Positions 33,341 through 46,453 of a stretch of DNA of 64,000 bases are shown piece after piece. This stretch comes from Polytrichum commune (lineage: Eukaryota > Streptophyta > Polytrichopsida > Polytrichales > Polytrichaceae). The notes beneath the pieces were generated by a model. The model made no database searches. It saw nothing but the letters and a program-made list of their open reading frames with translations, and was not told where the DNA came from. The DNA lies in NCBI GenBank assembly GCA_950295325.1, contig OX485803.1, positions 46,019,554 to 46,083,553 of the forward strand. Reading direction: 5' to 3'. Every line of letters starts with the position of its first letter. Position 1 is the first letter of the stretch. The translations under genes and the position numbers were made by a program.

Positions 33341-35131
33341 TTAGCATATTTTGTACCTTTTTCCATGGAATATATATATATATTCAAGTAAAGAGCTTAC
33401 TAATCTTGTCATGATCAATTACATGTCTACATAAGATGTGTGGTATCTATTTATAGTCATGCTAAAGTTAGTGTAATTGACAACTTCCATCCCTCCTATG
33501 AAGGGCCAAATAATCTCATTACTATTTAACACACTTTCTACTCAATGTCCATGTATACATAGGGATGAGTCATCTTTTAAACATGTGTTACTTATGCATA
33601 TGGTCTAGACAACATTCTTCCTAGAAGTGTATTGGTTCAAATTTCTTACAACTTCTAACATGTTAATCCATAATAACTTCATTCGTGGAATGAGGGTAGG
33701 AAACATAACGGATTATGTCCAATGAAATCACATGATTCTTAGGTGCGTAAGAGCCTAGGACGCAAGCTCAGTCAAGTGGACAACTCCAATACCTTGCATA
33801 GGTTTAAGTGAAAGTGATTTAAAACTATATACTAATTTTTAATTTTGTGAAGGAAAAAATCATAAATATTTCAAAGACACATTTATCCACAGAGCCAAAC
33901 AATTTATGTTGACAATTTTTTTTCAATAAATGTCTACATATTCTAGAAGATGGTGCAAGTGATGTGCTAGTAGGTGTTATTAAGCAAGTAGTTGTCTAAA
34001 ATTTGTTAAAAATATGATAAAATTACATTATATTGATGTTTTTCTACAACTTTGTGTAATTATGCACTCAAGTTTATAATGAATGTAAGGAGTATGAAAA
34101 AGACAATCCAACTTAAAAGTATTGAAGGTCATGAAATCTACACCCAAAACCAACTTTAGTCATTACCTTTTGAGCATCATTTTTAATGATGATTTTGAAT
34201 ATGTCATCTTTCTATTCTATATTAGAATGTATCTTGATATATTCTAACACAACAATAAAGGTCACCATGAAAAAAATTACAATTTAGACAACATTTTATA
34301 CTAATGCTAGGCGTTTGACTATAAAAAGAATGGTTTTAATATACCGGAGGATTTTTATTGTACACTTGACCGTGCTTGCTCCCCCCAACATAAAGGCCTT
34401 TGTGCAAGTGATAGCTCAAGTATGTATTTACTCAACAACCCTCAATCATGTCCATATGGTTTCTTCATTATTTCAAAATATGATGTCAAAAGGCTAATAG
34501 AAAGAAGCCTAGTAGTTATTTGGTGGAGATTGTAACTCCATAGTCATGAGTCCAATTCCAAAGGATTTTGTGAGGTAATTCCAAATCACAACCTCGTTCC
34601 CGTACAATTTCTCATAGGGTCCTTGATAAAAGTAAGCAAATCTTCAAGAAGCCCTCACATTGCCCATGTTTCCCAAGATACCACACACTATATTAGGAGA
34701 GTGGGCATCATGTGTCATCAGACTTCTTACTTGTTATCAATGTCAACAAAGCTTTCGTGCTTTTTAGAATATAAATTTTTATACAAAATCCAAAGTACAA
34801 ATCACTTCTAGATCTAAATAAGTAACTAAATCTCCTAGTGCGTAGTAAACATGTTATTGTATGGAAGTTGCCTCTTGGCACAGGTTTCCCACAAGTGTCC
34901 TTAGTTAACCACAACAATCCATACGTAACCTCGTGTTACACGTACAAGCTACCTTGAGCTCGACTCCAGCATCACCATTATTTCCTATTTCTGTTTACTT
35001 TGTAGCAAATTATCAAGAAGATGCAGAAGTGCAAGTGCATTGCTGTGAACTATTCTAATTAGAAGGCTTGATAAGTTTCACTGCCCACATACTGTAGGTG
35101 CAGAAGTGAAGGTGCACTGAAGTAAGTTGTC
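33341..35131. other. Intergenic, nothing recognised
   Basis: AT-rich DNA with only short open frames. No family similarity or element ends were found. Confidence 0.5.
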
Positions 35132-35486
35132 TTAGGGCCACTTCACACATGAGCCAAGAGCTGTGACCTTGTAATGGTGAGGACCCTTGACTCTCATCCA
35201 AAGGCCGTACCATGGGTGTTGGGGAAAGTTGTTTTATGTAGTCACGGGCCCTCCACCATAGTGTGAAGTGAGAATGGACCATCTTGTGGGACCATTGCGT
35301 ATTTTTGTTGGCGGAAAAAGGAGGGGAGGACTTGGTTTAATTTAATATGTCTCAGACTTTATTAATTTAAGAGAATCACTTGGTGGTGTTTGTTTGTCTT
35401 GGAATCTATCATGCACCTTGTTCTATATCTGCCCTACAATCCATCATGAAATTTGTCACATTGGAAAAAATATTTTAAAAAATCGC

Positions 35487-35551
35487 GGTCTCCCGGAATT
35501 TGCATCAGGTCCACCTCTTGGAGGTGGGTCTGACGAAAATTCCGGGAGACC
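35487..35551. repeat. Strong 31-bp-stem hairpin
   Basis: The arms 35487-35517 and 35521-35551 match at 27 of 31 positions around the 3-base loop TTG. The arms begin GGTCTCCCGGAATTT. It might be a small foldback MITE or a source of small RNA. Confidence 0.75.
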
Positions 35552-35701
35552 ATGAAACCTTATCCATAATCCGCCATGTAGGACTCCATGTAGACTTTTC
35601 ACCCATGAAGTCTTCTTTGGGCCTTTAGGCCTTCACCTTTGTGTATGAAGTGAACTTGGATGGTCTCCACCCTTTCGACCAATGAGAGCTCTTAGATTGC
35701 A

Positions 35702-36233
35702 GGAATGCTATCTTGTGAGCAGTGAGCCGTGAGCCGTGAGCAAAAAATTTGAATTTTTATTCTTCAAATTTTTCAATGAAATGTATGATATAGACCCTAT
35801 GACCGTGGAGAATTTATGGTTTCATTCTATAAAATCTGCATATTATTTAACAAAAATTAATCAAGGTCCTATTTCCTTTTTTTGAGTTTTCGTGGATAAA
35901 TACTTAAAATTTTAATTTACATTCTTATCCCTTATTTTATGTTCCCTATTATTTTGGAAGTTTTTTTTCTAAATTTTTTTTTCGTTTTCTTCCGTTTCTT
36001 TTTATGGATGGTTTTTTCAAAAGTTTATAATTTCTTCCACTCCACGGTTATAGGCACCATCCACAATTAAATGTACCATCTACTTTTAGTCATATTTGTA
36101 AAGAAACTATACGAAGAGTCCTACTCGGTGTAAGAATTAAGTCAAATATTCTGATTTTTTTTTTTAAATCAATTTTTTTTCAAGAATTTCAAATTTTCTG
36201 CTCACTGCTCACCGCTCACAAGATAGCGTCGCT
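35702..36233. mobile_element. TIR element nested in the Harbinger-type element
   Basis: The inverted ends GCTATCTTGTGAGCAGTGAG (from 35706) and CTCACCGCTCACAAGATAGC (to 36227) extend inwards as AAAATTTGAAWTT. A 14-bp direct repeat GCTCTTAGATTGCA flanks the insert at 35688-35701 and 36234-36247. The interior is AT-rich and without open frames. The superfamily is unclear; 14 bp is long for a MULE. Confidence 0.7.
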
Positions 36234-36288
36234 GCTCTTAGATTGCAATGGTCACAGGCCTTCAATCTTGTATGTGAAGTGGCCCTTA

Positions 36289-37886
36289 GTGACCAACACC
36301 TACAAGCATCATCCACCTTGTTGAGAGAGACAAAGTGTACAGACAATTCTAACTGGAAGAATGAGATCAAGTTAAAAGATGGAAGAAGGTTCTAGAAGAA
36401 CCAAAGATAGAATATTCATACCCAAGTCAACCCAATCACATCAAGTATTGATATGTACCTTAAATTTTTTAAATATGATATGGATAAGTTGTCGAATTGC
36501 CCCACGTGAGAGAGAGAGAGAGAATTCACCTTTATCATAGCCGCGAGTCCATATGTGAACTCATAACATGATTACAAAGCTAGCCTAAATCAATGACCAT
36601 CCCTATTGACAACCATCCCTATTGTAAACATCATCTCATAATATGTAGTGTAGATGATGAAAATTTGACCACCCAGGCCATATGGAAGTAAATTGTTGAT
36701 GATGTTGCCAACCATAACAAGTTGAGCTCAACTCAAGCTTGAAAGTTTGGACCCTTGCATGTGCCCAAGATCCTGGATCTTTGCTCAAACTTGCTCCATG
36801 ATTTTGATCAAATTCGACCTTGTAGGATTTTCAAGGACTTCCGACATCTTGAAAATCAATTTTAAAAAAAAAGGTATCCAAAGCTCTACCATTTTAGGCA
36901 CATGTTAGGGTCCAATACCTTTACCTTCAAGTTGGCCAACCAAACTTGCAAGCTTTGAGACCACCATTGCAACTGTTCTAAATTTCAACAACACATGTCC
37001 ATGTCGACCACATGTTATTCTAAATATATTTCCTTGCATTATCTCTAAGTTTATAATTTGATTATTGAAACAATAAAATTACCACGTTATGTCTCATACA
37101 AGATCATGCTTTAAATATCCTCATTGACATTGTCTACTCATGTCAATTAGAATGCTATATTCAAGGTAATTCCAAACCCTTGACAACACACACTGGTTTA
37201 GCACTTCAAATTACCTTGATTTTACACTCATAACAACCTTCATGAAATTGTACTTTGTAATACACCCTTAACCTTTTATTGCTCCTAGTGACCCGAGGGG
37301 TCACCTCATGTTGGGAGAGTGTTCCAGATCGCCACCTTACACCATCATCCAAATCTCCCACTTGGCATGATGATTCTAATATATATTTCAAGAAGAGATA
37401 GGCGCAAGTCATGTTAGATTTTGATTTGATATGAAGGAGAACAATGCTCCAAGATGAATTTGATCCTTGTAGAAGGTCACTAAGACTTGAGAGAGGAGGC
37501 AAGTTTTCTTGCATGTGGGTGTTGCTCCTTATAAGAATCAATTATGTTTAGCATTTTGTGCAACAATCCAAAGCAAACATGCTCCAAAGATGGCATTCAA
37601 GTTCAATGTGCCGGACACCCATCATCTAGTCAATGAAATTTGACCACCTCTAGAAGAGGCATATGAATCTCAAAATTGAAAATTCAAATTCTCTTGTTCA
37701 TTGCTCACCATTTGAGAGGTTCCCAATGAGCTCCCTTGAGAAGTTAAATTAGGATAACAACATCATATCCACTTGTAAAAATACCTCTCAATAAGAGTAA
37801 GTTGTTTACATTCCAATTGTTCAATCACTTGTGTAATTGATCTCCAATGGTGTAAGTAAGACTATTAAATGCCATAATCATTGGAC
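36289..37886. other. Intergenic, nothing recognised
   Basis: AT-rich DNA; a GA microsatellite is at about 36510-36525. No coding signal. Confidence 0.5.
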
Positions 37887-37894
37887 CTTTTAAC

Positions 37895-38179
37895 CTCGGG
37901 GGGTTCACTAGCAAAAATCGTAGAACAACGTGCGATAAAAAATAGGGTCTAATATATTCACTGTAGATAAATTTTGTAAAAAAATTACATATAATATAGG
38001 GGGTTTTTAAATAATGAAAAAGGATTACATGTAAAATATCATCACATGTAAAATACCAGCACACCTTTATTTTGAAAAATGCCATACCTTATAATCTTTT
38101 CTACAAGGTAAGTAGCCCCCCAATAAATAGGTCCCGAACGCACGTGTATGCAAAATATAAGAGGGAGTGAACCCCCAAG
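37895..38179. mobile_element. hAT-type MITE, copy 1 (285 bp)
   Basis: The left end is CTCGGGGGGTTCACT and the right end is AGTGAACCCCCAAG. A perfect 8-bp duplication CTTTTAAC lies at 37887-37894 and 38180-38187. It is about 80-90% similar over shared blocks to copy 2 at 46197-46445, including GCGATAAAAAATAGGGTC and CCGAACGCACGTGTATGC. Confidence 0.85.
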
Positions 38180-38768
38180 CTTTTAACTATTGGATTTGCA
38201 CAACATTAATTACACTAACTCATTTGGTACACAAAATGGTCCAAAACAACAAGCATGTGCATGTTGTCAAACGATTGATTGGTCAGTTTCTAAGAAACTA
38301 ACTCACAAAGCACTTGGCATGGTGCTTTTGTGGCATCCAACTCTCCAATTCACACCAAAAAAAAAATTAGAGAGGTCCACAATAAATATTAAAAGCAATG
38401 ATGTTATTGTTAATATTATTGTGCAGAACTAAAGGAACTCTACCCTATGATTTTGTATGCTTTTGGTTTTATCATGCTTGGGCAATCATATCATGGGGCC
38501 CATCGCGACTTTATTCTTTGAACTTTTGCCAATCTTGGAAAATAATTAAATCACTCTATTTGCCAAGTGGTAGACAATTGACAACTTGTAAGGGGCCACT
38601 CACACGTAGCTTGTACAACGCCATGTGGATGAACATAAGGTATTTAGTGAGATTTTAGTTTACAGGATATACATATGGGATGGATAATTATTGGCATTTC
38701 TCCACCTGTATTTGTAGAAGTAAGTAGCATTTAGTATGAATTTTTAATAAGAGATAAGTAGACCCTAA

Positions 38769-39171
38769 GGGCAAGCCCAATGGCCCTGCACCTGCATATG
38801 CATCTGTGCTTTTTCATCCGTTATGCGGATGCAGATGCAGGCCCAGGCCCCAGTGGTCCCGCATAACTTAATTTGTGGATGAAAAACTCTGCAGGGTGGG
38901 ACGCCCTCCCTGCATAACATCAACTTATGCAGGGAGGTTGCTATCAGTATAGGTTAAACATCATTATGGCACCCTGCCAGATAAGACAAGGTATCTGAAT
39001 GAATTATGCGGGCCTTCCGTAGGTACAGGGGTAGATATTCTCCGCCTGCTACTGATTGCGTGGCAGAGTTACCGGCATGAGTGGCAGAGTTACCTGCATC
39101 TGCATCCGGGATGGAGGCCACTTTCTATTTCCGGATGCGGATGCAGATGCAGGCAATGACTGGGCTTGCTC
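38769..39171. mobile_element. Tourist-like MITE, 403 bp
   Basis: The ends are GGGCAAGCCCAATGG (left) and the complement of GAGCAAGCCCAGTC (right), flanked by TAA at 38766-38768 and 39172-39174. The interior has several copies of GCATCTGCATCC-like motifs in both orientations. TAA fits PIF/Harbinger-derived MITEs. Confidence 0.75.
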
Positions 39172-39174
39172 TAA

Positions 39175-42100
39175 GCCCCCGCCCCCAAAAAACCATACAA
39201 GTGCAACACTTCATAAAGACACAACACAAAGCAAATCATTCCAAGAGTATAGCTTGAATGGCAAATGCAACGAGACAATTAGGCAAACGATATAAATACT
39301 ACTTACAAGTTCGCAAATTTAGTGTTCAATATTATATTATCATCATGCATCACAAAAGTAGGCTTAGGGTGGAAACACAACAATCCTAAGGTCCTTATCT
39401 TCAACCTTATATTATTGGTAAAAGATTGAGTGATCTACATTTAAAGTCTATTTACCTCACTATTTACTTTACCTCTAATTATGTGAAAGTCTTTTATAAA
39501 TTTAATGTCAAACAAATTTAATCCTCCCTATATTAGGCTACATGTTGTTTTAAAAATGCACTAAGAACTAGGATTTAAGTATATCTTGATTTATGCATGA
39601 ATTTTGGACAATTCCAACCTCTAATATGATGTACATTAGATCCCATAACTACACAAATATGATGGTTGGCGAACATGGAATGCAAACATTCGAAGTTGTG
39701 GTGGTTATGTTGTTGCTTTCAATGTTGTCATTTGATGTTTTTGTCCCCACAAAGTGCACATCCCTTATTATTATCGAACATGTGGTTTGTCCAAATATAC
39801 TTAAATGTCAATTTAAGTGACGTAGCCAGGTGATTTGCCACTAGATTTACTAATCAAGTATCGTCCTCATCATCTGCAAAGGTCACAAAGTGAATAAAGC
39901 AAAATTCATGATATTGAGGATGCAACAACCATAAGAAAAGCCTGACATACATATGATGAAAAGAAGTCATGCATGAGTGCAAAAAATGGATTTTTGTTCA
40001 TCAAAATGTTTCAAATCTACATCCTCGGATCTGCAACTAGGTTGGAAGCACTTTGTGGATTCTGTTTAATTGGAGTGTAGACACAGTCTGGCAGTTGTAC
40101 GATGTTATCAGCTGCAAGTGGCAAATGACGACTTTTACATGTGGGAGTTTTTTTTGCAGACAATGTAGAAAATCTCACATCTAAAAAACAAATCAACAAA
40201 TTCTTCCAGTCAGTGATCTTGCACCGGTTTTCACGTATGAAATCTTGGATTTGATTTAAATCCCACAGTAGAGAAACAGAAATTAGATTTGAATTGGAAC
40301 AGCCTTCTGAACATTCAAGTGCACATGTGTTATGAAGGATCAATTAACCCTTGCTGATTAAGCCTTACCTGCAGTGTTTCCATACACTCCCAGATGGTCT
40401 GACAATTTCAATGTTCTCTTCTTTCATGACATTCACATATACATGGATCTATGTCTGGGAAGAACCAGCAGTTAGTTACAGATGAACCGGTTGAGTTTGA
40501 GAAATAACCGGTTGAAGTTGGAGACTTCAGGAGAATTACCGATCATTTTAGAGGAATCTATACAATACACCTCAAATGAATAAAGCAAATCCGGGAGATG
40601 TCAACATGTAACCGGCTGGAAGAATCACTAGGATCTTGACCGACTACGCCCAAAAACTACCCGGGCACTGATATGGATAATGGAATTCCTCACTTTCTTC
40701 GAAAGTGATTTGCACTTTGGCCACGTGAAATGCATGGGAGAGTTGACTCCTTGAGAACGTGATTGCAGTTAAGACCTCTAAACATGACTTCAACTTGCAG
40801 TACTGCAGAAGGAATGAAGCCAGAGTTCCATTTGGCTCGATTGATGCCAGGTAACTTTTGTGGGCTCATCCAGAGTCAGGATTGCACACAAGGTCAATGA
40901 TAGTAAAATACTATACTAAATATGATATGTAGTGTCACCAATTCCAATTGTCTTGCTCAACACTAATTGTAAACCACAGTATAGTGTGTCACCAACACTA
41001 AATGTTAACCCATCATTATTTGTCATTCCTTGTAATTTTTTGGGGGGATTATAGATCACAGTGTTGCAATTACTGTCACTTACCAGGTGATTTTCATCCA
41101 AATTTCAATCACCCATGACAATATTAAATCACGAGTTGCTGTTAAGAGAAGGTAGGGTTTTGGTCAATAGTTGAACTCATGCATCACGCATGACAGTATT
41201 TGTTCACTTATTCATAAGAAGTGTCATCCTAAAAGTTACCATAGTGACATTGAATCCTATATGACACTAAACATCATATTCGGTGTAACGTTTTGACAAA
41301 ACCATCTGCACTTGAATAATTTTTAAGCCATGTTTGCCAAATCACCTTATGGGAAGAACCAGCAGGCAGGCAGGCAGAAGAGGAGAAAGTTGTGTGGTGT
41401 AAGTAATTTTCCACTGCATGTGGAGCTCCATCAACCATTCGGTAACTTAGACATGGCCACTCAGGATCACTGACACACATGACTCAGGTTCATACATGCT
41501 TACATGCTCATCATCTTGAGAGTATTGCAGAGGTAAATTCAGCCCGTATCTATTGAACGTCTGTGCTTTATTCCGGCCTGGAATAATATGCAGCAAGTGG
41601 AGATTGTGGGGCAAAAAGAAAGAGACATGACTTCAACTTTCTCTTTCCAAAAAGCAATCACAAAGAATGACTTGCTGAGGTTGTTAGGGAGGGATGACCC
41701 AAGTTCTTAAAGTTCTTTCAGCTAAGGTAGAATTGCAAACAGCGTAGAACTATCCTAATCCAGCACATCTAGTAATGGAATATCTACTTCAAGGTTAAAA
41801 CCATCAAGTGGTTGCTCACCTTCCAAAATCATATTCAGATTAGAATGTACAAACCAAATTAGCTCTATCATGCGACTACTTTGATAAAGGCATGTAACAA
41901 GATTTGAAAGTGTAGCATCCACCAACCCTTTTCTTATGTTATTCACCAACATGTCCTCTATGACTCTGATTCCAAAATTGCACAAGTCTCTCAAATTGAT
42001 CTAATTGGGGTGAAAGAGTGTCCAAAATATGCGACAGGTGGCTCATCGTGGCCGGTGGCATGAAATGTACTTTTAACAACAGAAGTATTTTCTAGGGGGA

Positions 42101-43689
42101 GGGGGAAGGTTACGTGGATAATTTATGGGGAAAGTTTCAACCATAACAATGTACACATTTACGTTATAATCTTCTCATTTGGGAGATGTACGTGGTTGAA
42201 GCTTTGTCACGGGTAGATCACTCTAAGGCATTTTTGTGCACCACGTGTGGCTGGGGGTTTTTTTGTTTTGGGGCTATTTACCTTCAAGGGCTGAATTAAA
42301 GCCTCCCTATAATTACTTAAATTTCAAAAACGGCCCATTTGTTTTCACCCTTCCATTCCTTATATTGTCCAAGTCACTGCAATTTTTTGTACTCTATATT
42401 CCTTTTAACGATGGCGCATTCCCTTTTCATCAATTTTTGGACAAACGGAAATCCCAATTATCATCCATCCCCATGAGTCCTAAACTTATTTACATACCAT
42501 ACTAAACATACCTTCTAGGATCCTTATCTTTAGCCCCTATATTAATTTTACAAAAAAATAATGGCCCACATTTTATGTCCATCTAACTTACTTATAATGG
42601 GATTGTCTACATTTAATGGCCCCTTCATTATTTGGAATTCCTTTATAATTTTTATTTCAAATGATTTTAATCCTCTCTATATTATGCCGCACGTCGTTTT
42701 TAAAATGCACTAAGTGATCTACCCGTGAGCTTTGTGTGAACAATCCTAACTTTATAAATATACCATCCCTACAATAAGATCCATCATTAGAGGTACATCT
42801 TTTCTTCTAATAACTCATAATTGGGATAAATTGGAATAAATCAAAGGTTGATTGTGCTTTAGTCTTTAGGAGTTAAGTTCACAGTCTTCCTCCTTGGCAA
42901 TCCTCTATTCACATGGTTATATTGTCATGGGGTAGTTATAATAATGCTAATGAATCAATTTTTCATCTAGGGCATTTGGTGTTGTTTTATTATATCTATT
43001 TATGATTGTATATAGTTGAAAATTTAGTAATTACAAAAATTACTCATATAATTTTATTGATTCGGTCAAGTGACCAAGTTCAACCAACCAACATTATTAT
43101 AGAACCCATAGATGGGATATTTTTCCACATCAGACTGTAGGGTAAGTGTATCTGGCACGTGGGATGCCGCTTGGGTCCAAGAGTCATCCCCCATGGAATA
43201 GTACATCTTTACTTTGATGCAATCTTTGGGTTTATTCAAAGACTTACTCAACACTTCTCCCAGGCTAAGCTATTTAATTGCCACTCCGTTTGTTATATGG
43301 TTGTGCATATGGGGTAAGTGTTAAGGTATTGTATGTGGTCACATTGTGTGCACTTACAACTCCATAGACATGTCTAGACAGAACCATAGCGGATCAAGAA
43401 TTAGTTTTCTCATTTAATTAATAGTTGTGAGCCACAAAGATTGTCATTTCAAGTTTAAAAGCCATAGTAGATTGTGAGCAAGAATCCCCTCCACTCTTGA
43501 TTGTGTCCTAATCCGGGTGGAGGTTCTTTCTTTCCCCAACTACTAGCGAATCATTCATTACTAGTGCATTCCATTCAACTTCAATGTCACATATATGGTG
43601 AAGGGAAATTACATAAGTGATTAATCACACATAAGTACTCTTTTGCAATGGTGTTCGACTCCTCTTCTCCAACTTCAGTCTTCTCTTTG
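39175..43689. other. Long stretch without recognised gene
   Basis: Only short open frames are seen. A minus-strand frame at 41755-41994 (79 residues, LVNNIRKGLVDATLSNLVT) and one at 40017-40343 show no recognisable domain. A good 5' splice consensus (CAG/GTAAGG) at about 40370 on the minus strand follows a short open stretch (KEENIEIVRPSGSVWKHC), which might be an exon of a dead gene. No element ends were found. Confidence 0.35.
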
Positions 43690-44290
43690 ATCCTTGGAAT
43701 ATGAACTGCGTCATCGGCAGGTGTATTGCATGACTCTATATAGGAAGCGTCCAGTAGATCATTTTCCATGGTTCTTCAACAATAATTCGTTCTACTTCTC
43801 AGCAAGTAATAACACTGATATGAGATTTAGATTTTTTTTATTGTATATTTCGATATTGCTGAGCCAATATAATATTGGCAACGTGAAATGTGAATAGAGT
43901 CTTTTCTATCATCTGCACATCATGAATCGGTTCACCACATGATATGCAATATTTTCATACGAAGATAGTTGGAATGCTATTTTATACATTTAAGTATTGT
44001 ACTCGGCTATGGTTGGATAATCTTGAACTTGAAGATATATCCAATCGTAATGGGCCTTTGACAAAAATATTGTTCGTTGGTGATTGAATAGATTTTGAAG
44101 TGATACCCACAAAGCATAAGCTAATGTCACAGTAAGGTACTACAACTACAATGTTGGGTCGAGATGATGTCACATGAAAACAAATGCTTGAGAATCATCA
44201 TAATTCGTAGGAATTTTTGAAAATGGTTCCTTTATTTTCTTCACAAGGTTGTGTGCCTGTAGATGCAATTTGGCATTAAGGGCCCAAATT
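43690..44290 (-). pseudogene. Copia-type retrotransposon gag relic
   Basis: Read on the minus strand from about 44290 down in shifting frames, with recognisable gag blocks: NHQRTIFLSKAHYDWIYLQV, then QDYPTIAEYNT, then a Leu-rich stretch ending in LLLAEK and NELLLKNHGK near 43765. This is the order of the widespread plant retrotransposon gag (long helical domain ending in LLxAExxNELLxKNH). Multiple stops are present. The protease and pol parts are not found downstream. Confidence 0.65.
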
Positions 44291-46188
44291 AAGTTATTAT
44301 CTCCATCATGCATAAGGGGAGAAAAACTTAATTTATTTAGGTGCGTTATTTTTCCTTTAGAATTATGTTTTTATATTGCGTACTATCCTCTTAAACAATT
44401 GTTTTCTCCCTAAAACACTAGTGGCTTCAAAAAATACAGCAATTTCTAATCCCAAATTCAATGTTACAAATCCTATACAAAAACATCATACACATTTTTT
44501 ACTTCTATATTATATTTCACTACATTTTTCTCTCCTTCATATCACAATACCAAATTTGGCTACACATTTCTTTCCTTTACCTCACAACGGTCAACAAAAA
44601 TACCATTCATCAAAATCCACTACAAAATCACAACCCCGTTGCTTTGAGCCTCATGTTGATCATATGTAACAACGTGAATACAAAATGAAAAACACATCAC
44701 ACAAGTAAGATTGCATTATCCTTGAGAGCTAGAGAGCAAGACCAAGAGTTCTATTATTTTCTCTTTCAACCTCGGTGTTTATTTAAGGTCTTTGATCATC
44801 ACTACCTTCTAAGATGATGGGGCACTATACCGACACCTAGTTGCCATCCTACGACGACGAGGCGTCATTGACAATGTGATATCTTATGTATACCATGATG
44901 ACGAGGTTGGGTTTACAGACACTTGGTCATTGATAGTAGTGTCATAACACTTTGTACACTAGTATCTAGCATTGGGACATTTCCAACAAGGGAGATGTGT
45001 TGGAAGAGTCCATAGTGGTTTGAGACATTATGCAATGGAGCTCCTACTAGTGCAATTATATGTCCAACACCAAATTGTATTTATTCTCAAACTCAACTCA
45101 TCAGGCTCATAAAAACAACTATAACAATATGTGCAGAATACAAAACCATCATTTGGAATGAATCACAACATTTGGGACCAACTGAACTTCAAAGAATTGG
45201 TCTTCTATCTGATAATGTTGTGTAGTGATTTTTGGAGATTTTTTGATTGCTTAATTTTAGTATTCCACTTTTTTAAGAGCACTTTAAGACTAAAACCTTC
45301 AAAATTTTGGGTGGAACACTACAACATGAAATGATGCATAAAATTTTCACAAATCATCCCCTTTCTAATCGGATCACACGTGCACGAAGCTAACTTCCCA
45401 TAAAAGTTTTAGTAAAAAATCCACACTACAAAAAGTGCATGATGGATGAGAAAACGGACTTCAAATCCGAGCGTGTGAATAGAGCACAAATTCTTACCAC
45501 ATGCGGGGGGCAAAATGGTAATTCCCATTCTCCATTCTCCATTCTCCACAGGCCACAAAAAGGGTGTCACACCTTTCTCCATGGAGAAGCTATCCTATTG
45601 GCTCCTCTTTTTCCTCATTCTCCATTCTCCATTCTCCATTCTCCGAGAAGGTGTGACAACCCCTAATGTTGAATTAATACATCCAAAACACAAGAAATCT
45701 GACACTCTTGCAAGTTTCGTGAAAAATCCAATCTCACCCGATTTTTGCGGAACAAACATGCATATATGGCAGGGTACTATTTTACCGCTAGACCACTGGT
45801 GTGCATCCACAATACACTCCATGCACATCCTTGGTTATATATCCTCCTACAAACAAAACTCACCAGTGATTGATGTTCTCAGCATCAATAGCTTAGCTTG
45901 GGTGTTGTAACAGACAGATACAGTAATAAAGAACAGAATACAACATGATTTACTTTGAAATCCAGAAACCAGTTTGAGTTGTATATCTACACAAAGAATT
46001 AAGTTACATTGATTTGGTCAAGATTTTCATGCATGTATACAATCATGTCTCACACCTGCATTGATGTCGATTTCCAGGTTGCATAATATGCAAGATTACG
46101 CAATTTGAAATCAAGCGACAAGTTGTACAGTCTAGATAAGGATTAAGGGCCAAGTTCCATATAACGGTCCCGGTCTATTTTTTAAATG
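44291..46188. other. Intergenic with a small inverted-repeat block
   Basis: No gene seen. A CATTCTC/CATTCTCC microsatellite lies at about 45524-45547 and again at about 45615-45640, inside a roughly 110-bp inverted-repeat block (GGGTGTCACACCTTTCTCC from 45560 against GAGAAGGTGTGACAACCC ending at about 45662). The inverted block may be a MITE, but no target duplication was found. Confidence 0.45.
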
Positions 46189-46196
46189 GGTGAGAC

Positions 46197-46445
46197 CTCA
46201 GGGGGTTCACTGGCGAAAATCATAGAACAATGTGCGATAAAAAATAGGGTCCAATATATTCGTTGTAGATAAATTTTGTAAAAAATGTACATGTAGAATA
46301 GGGGATTTTAAAATAATGAAACATGTTTACATGTAAAATACCATCACCTTATAATCTTTTCTGCAAGGTAAATAACCCCCCCCCCCAATAAATAAGTCCC
46401 GAACGCACGTGTATGCAAAATATAAGAGGGAGTGAACCCCCCGAG
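46197..46445. mobile_element. hAT-type MITE, copy 2 (249 bp)
   Basis: The left end is CTCAGGGGGTTCACT and the right end is AGTGAACCCCCCGAG. A perfect 8-bp duplication GGTGAGAC lies at 46189-46196 and 46446-46453. Compared with copy 1 (37895-38179), about 40 bp are missing in the interior. Confidence 0.85.
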
Positions 46446-46453
46446 GGTGAGAC

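Larger units (their letters stand above)
35135..36285. mobile_element. PIF/Harbinger-type non-autonomous element, 1.15 kb
   Basis: The ends are GGGCCACTTCACA (left) and TGTGAAGTGGCCC (right), flanked by TTA at 35132-35134 and 36286-36288, the canonical Harbinger target duplication. It has no transposase. It contains a 65-bp perfect-length hairpin (35487-35551) and a separate inserted TIR element (35702-36233). Confidence 0.8.

Noticed and set aside
41755..41994. Minus-strand frame LVNNIRKGLVDATLSNLVT as a gene
   Set aside because: It is short, lacks a recognisable family and has no supporting exons nearby.
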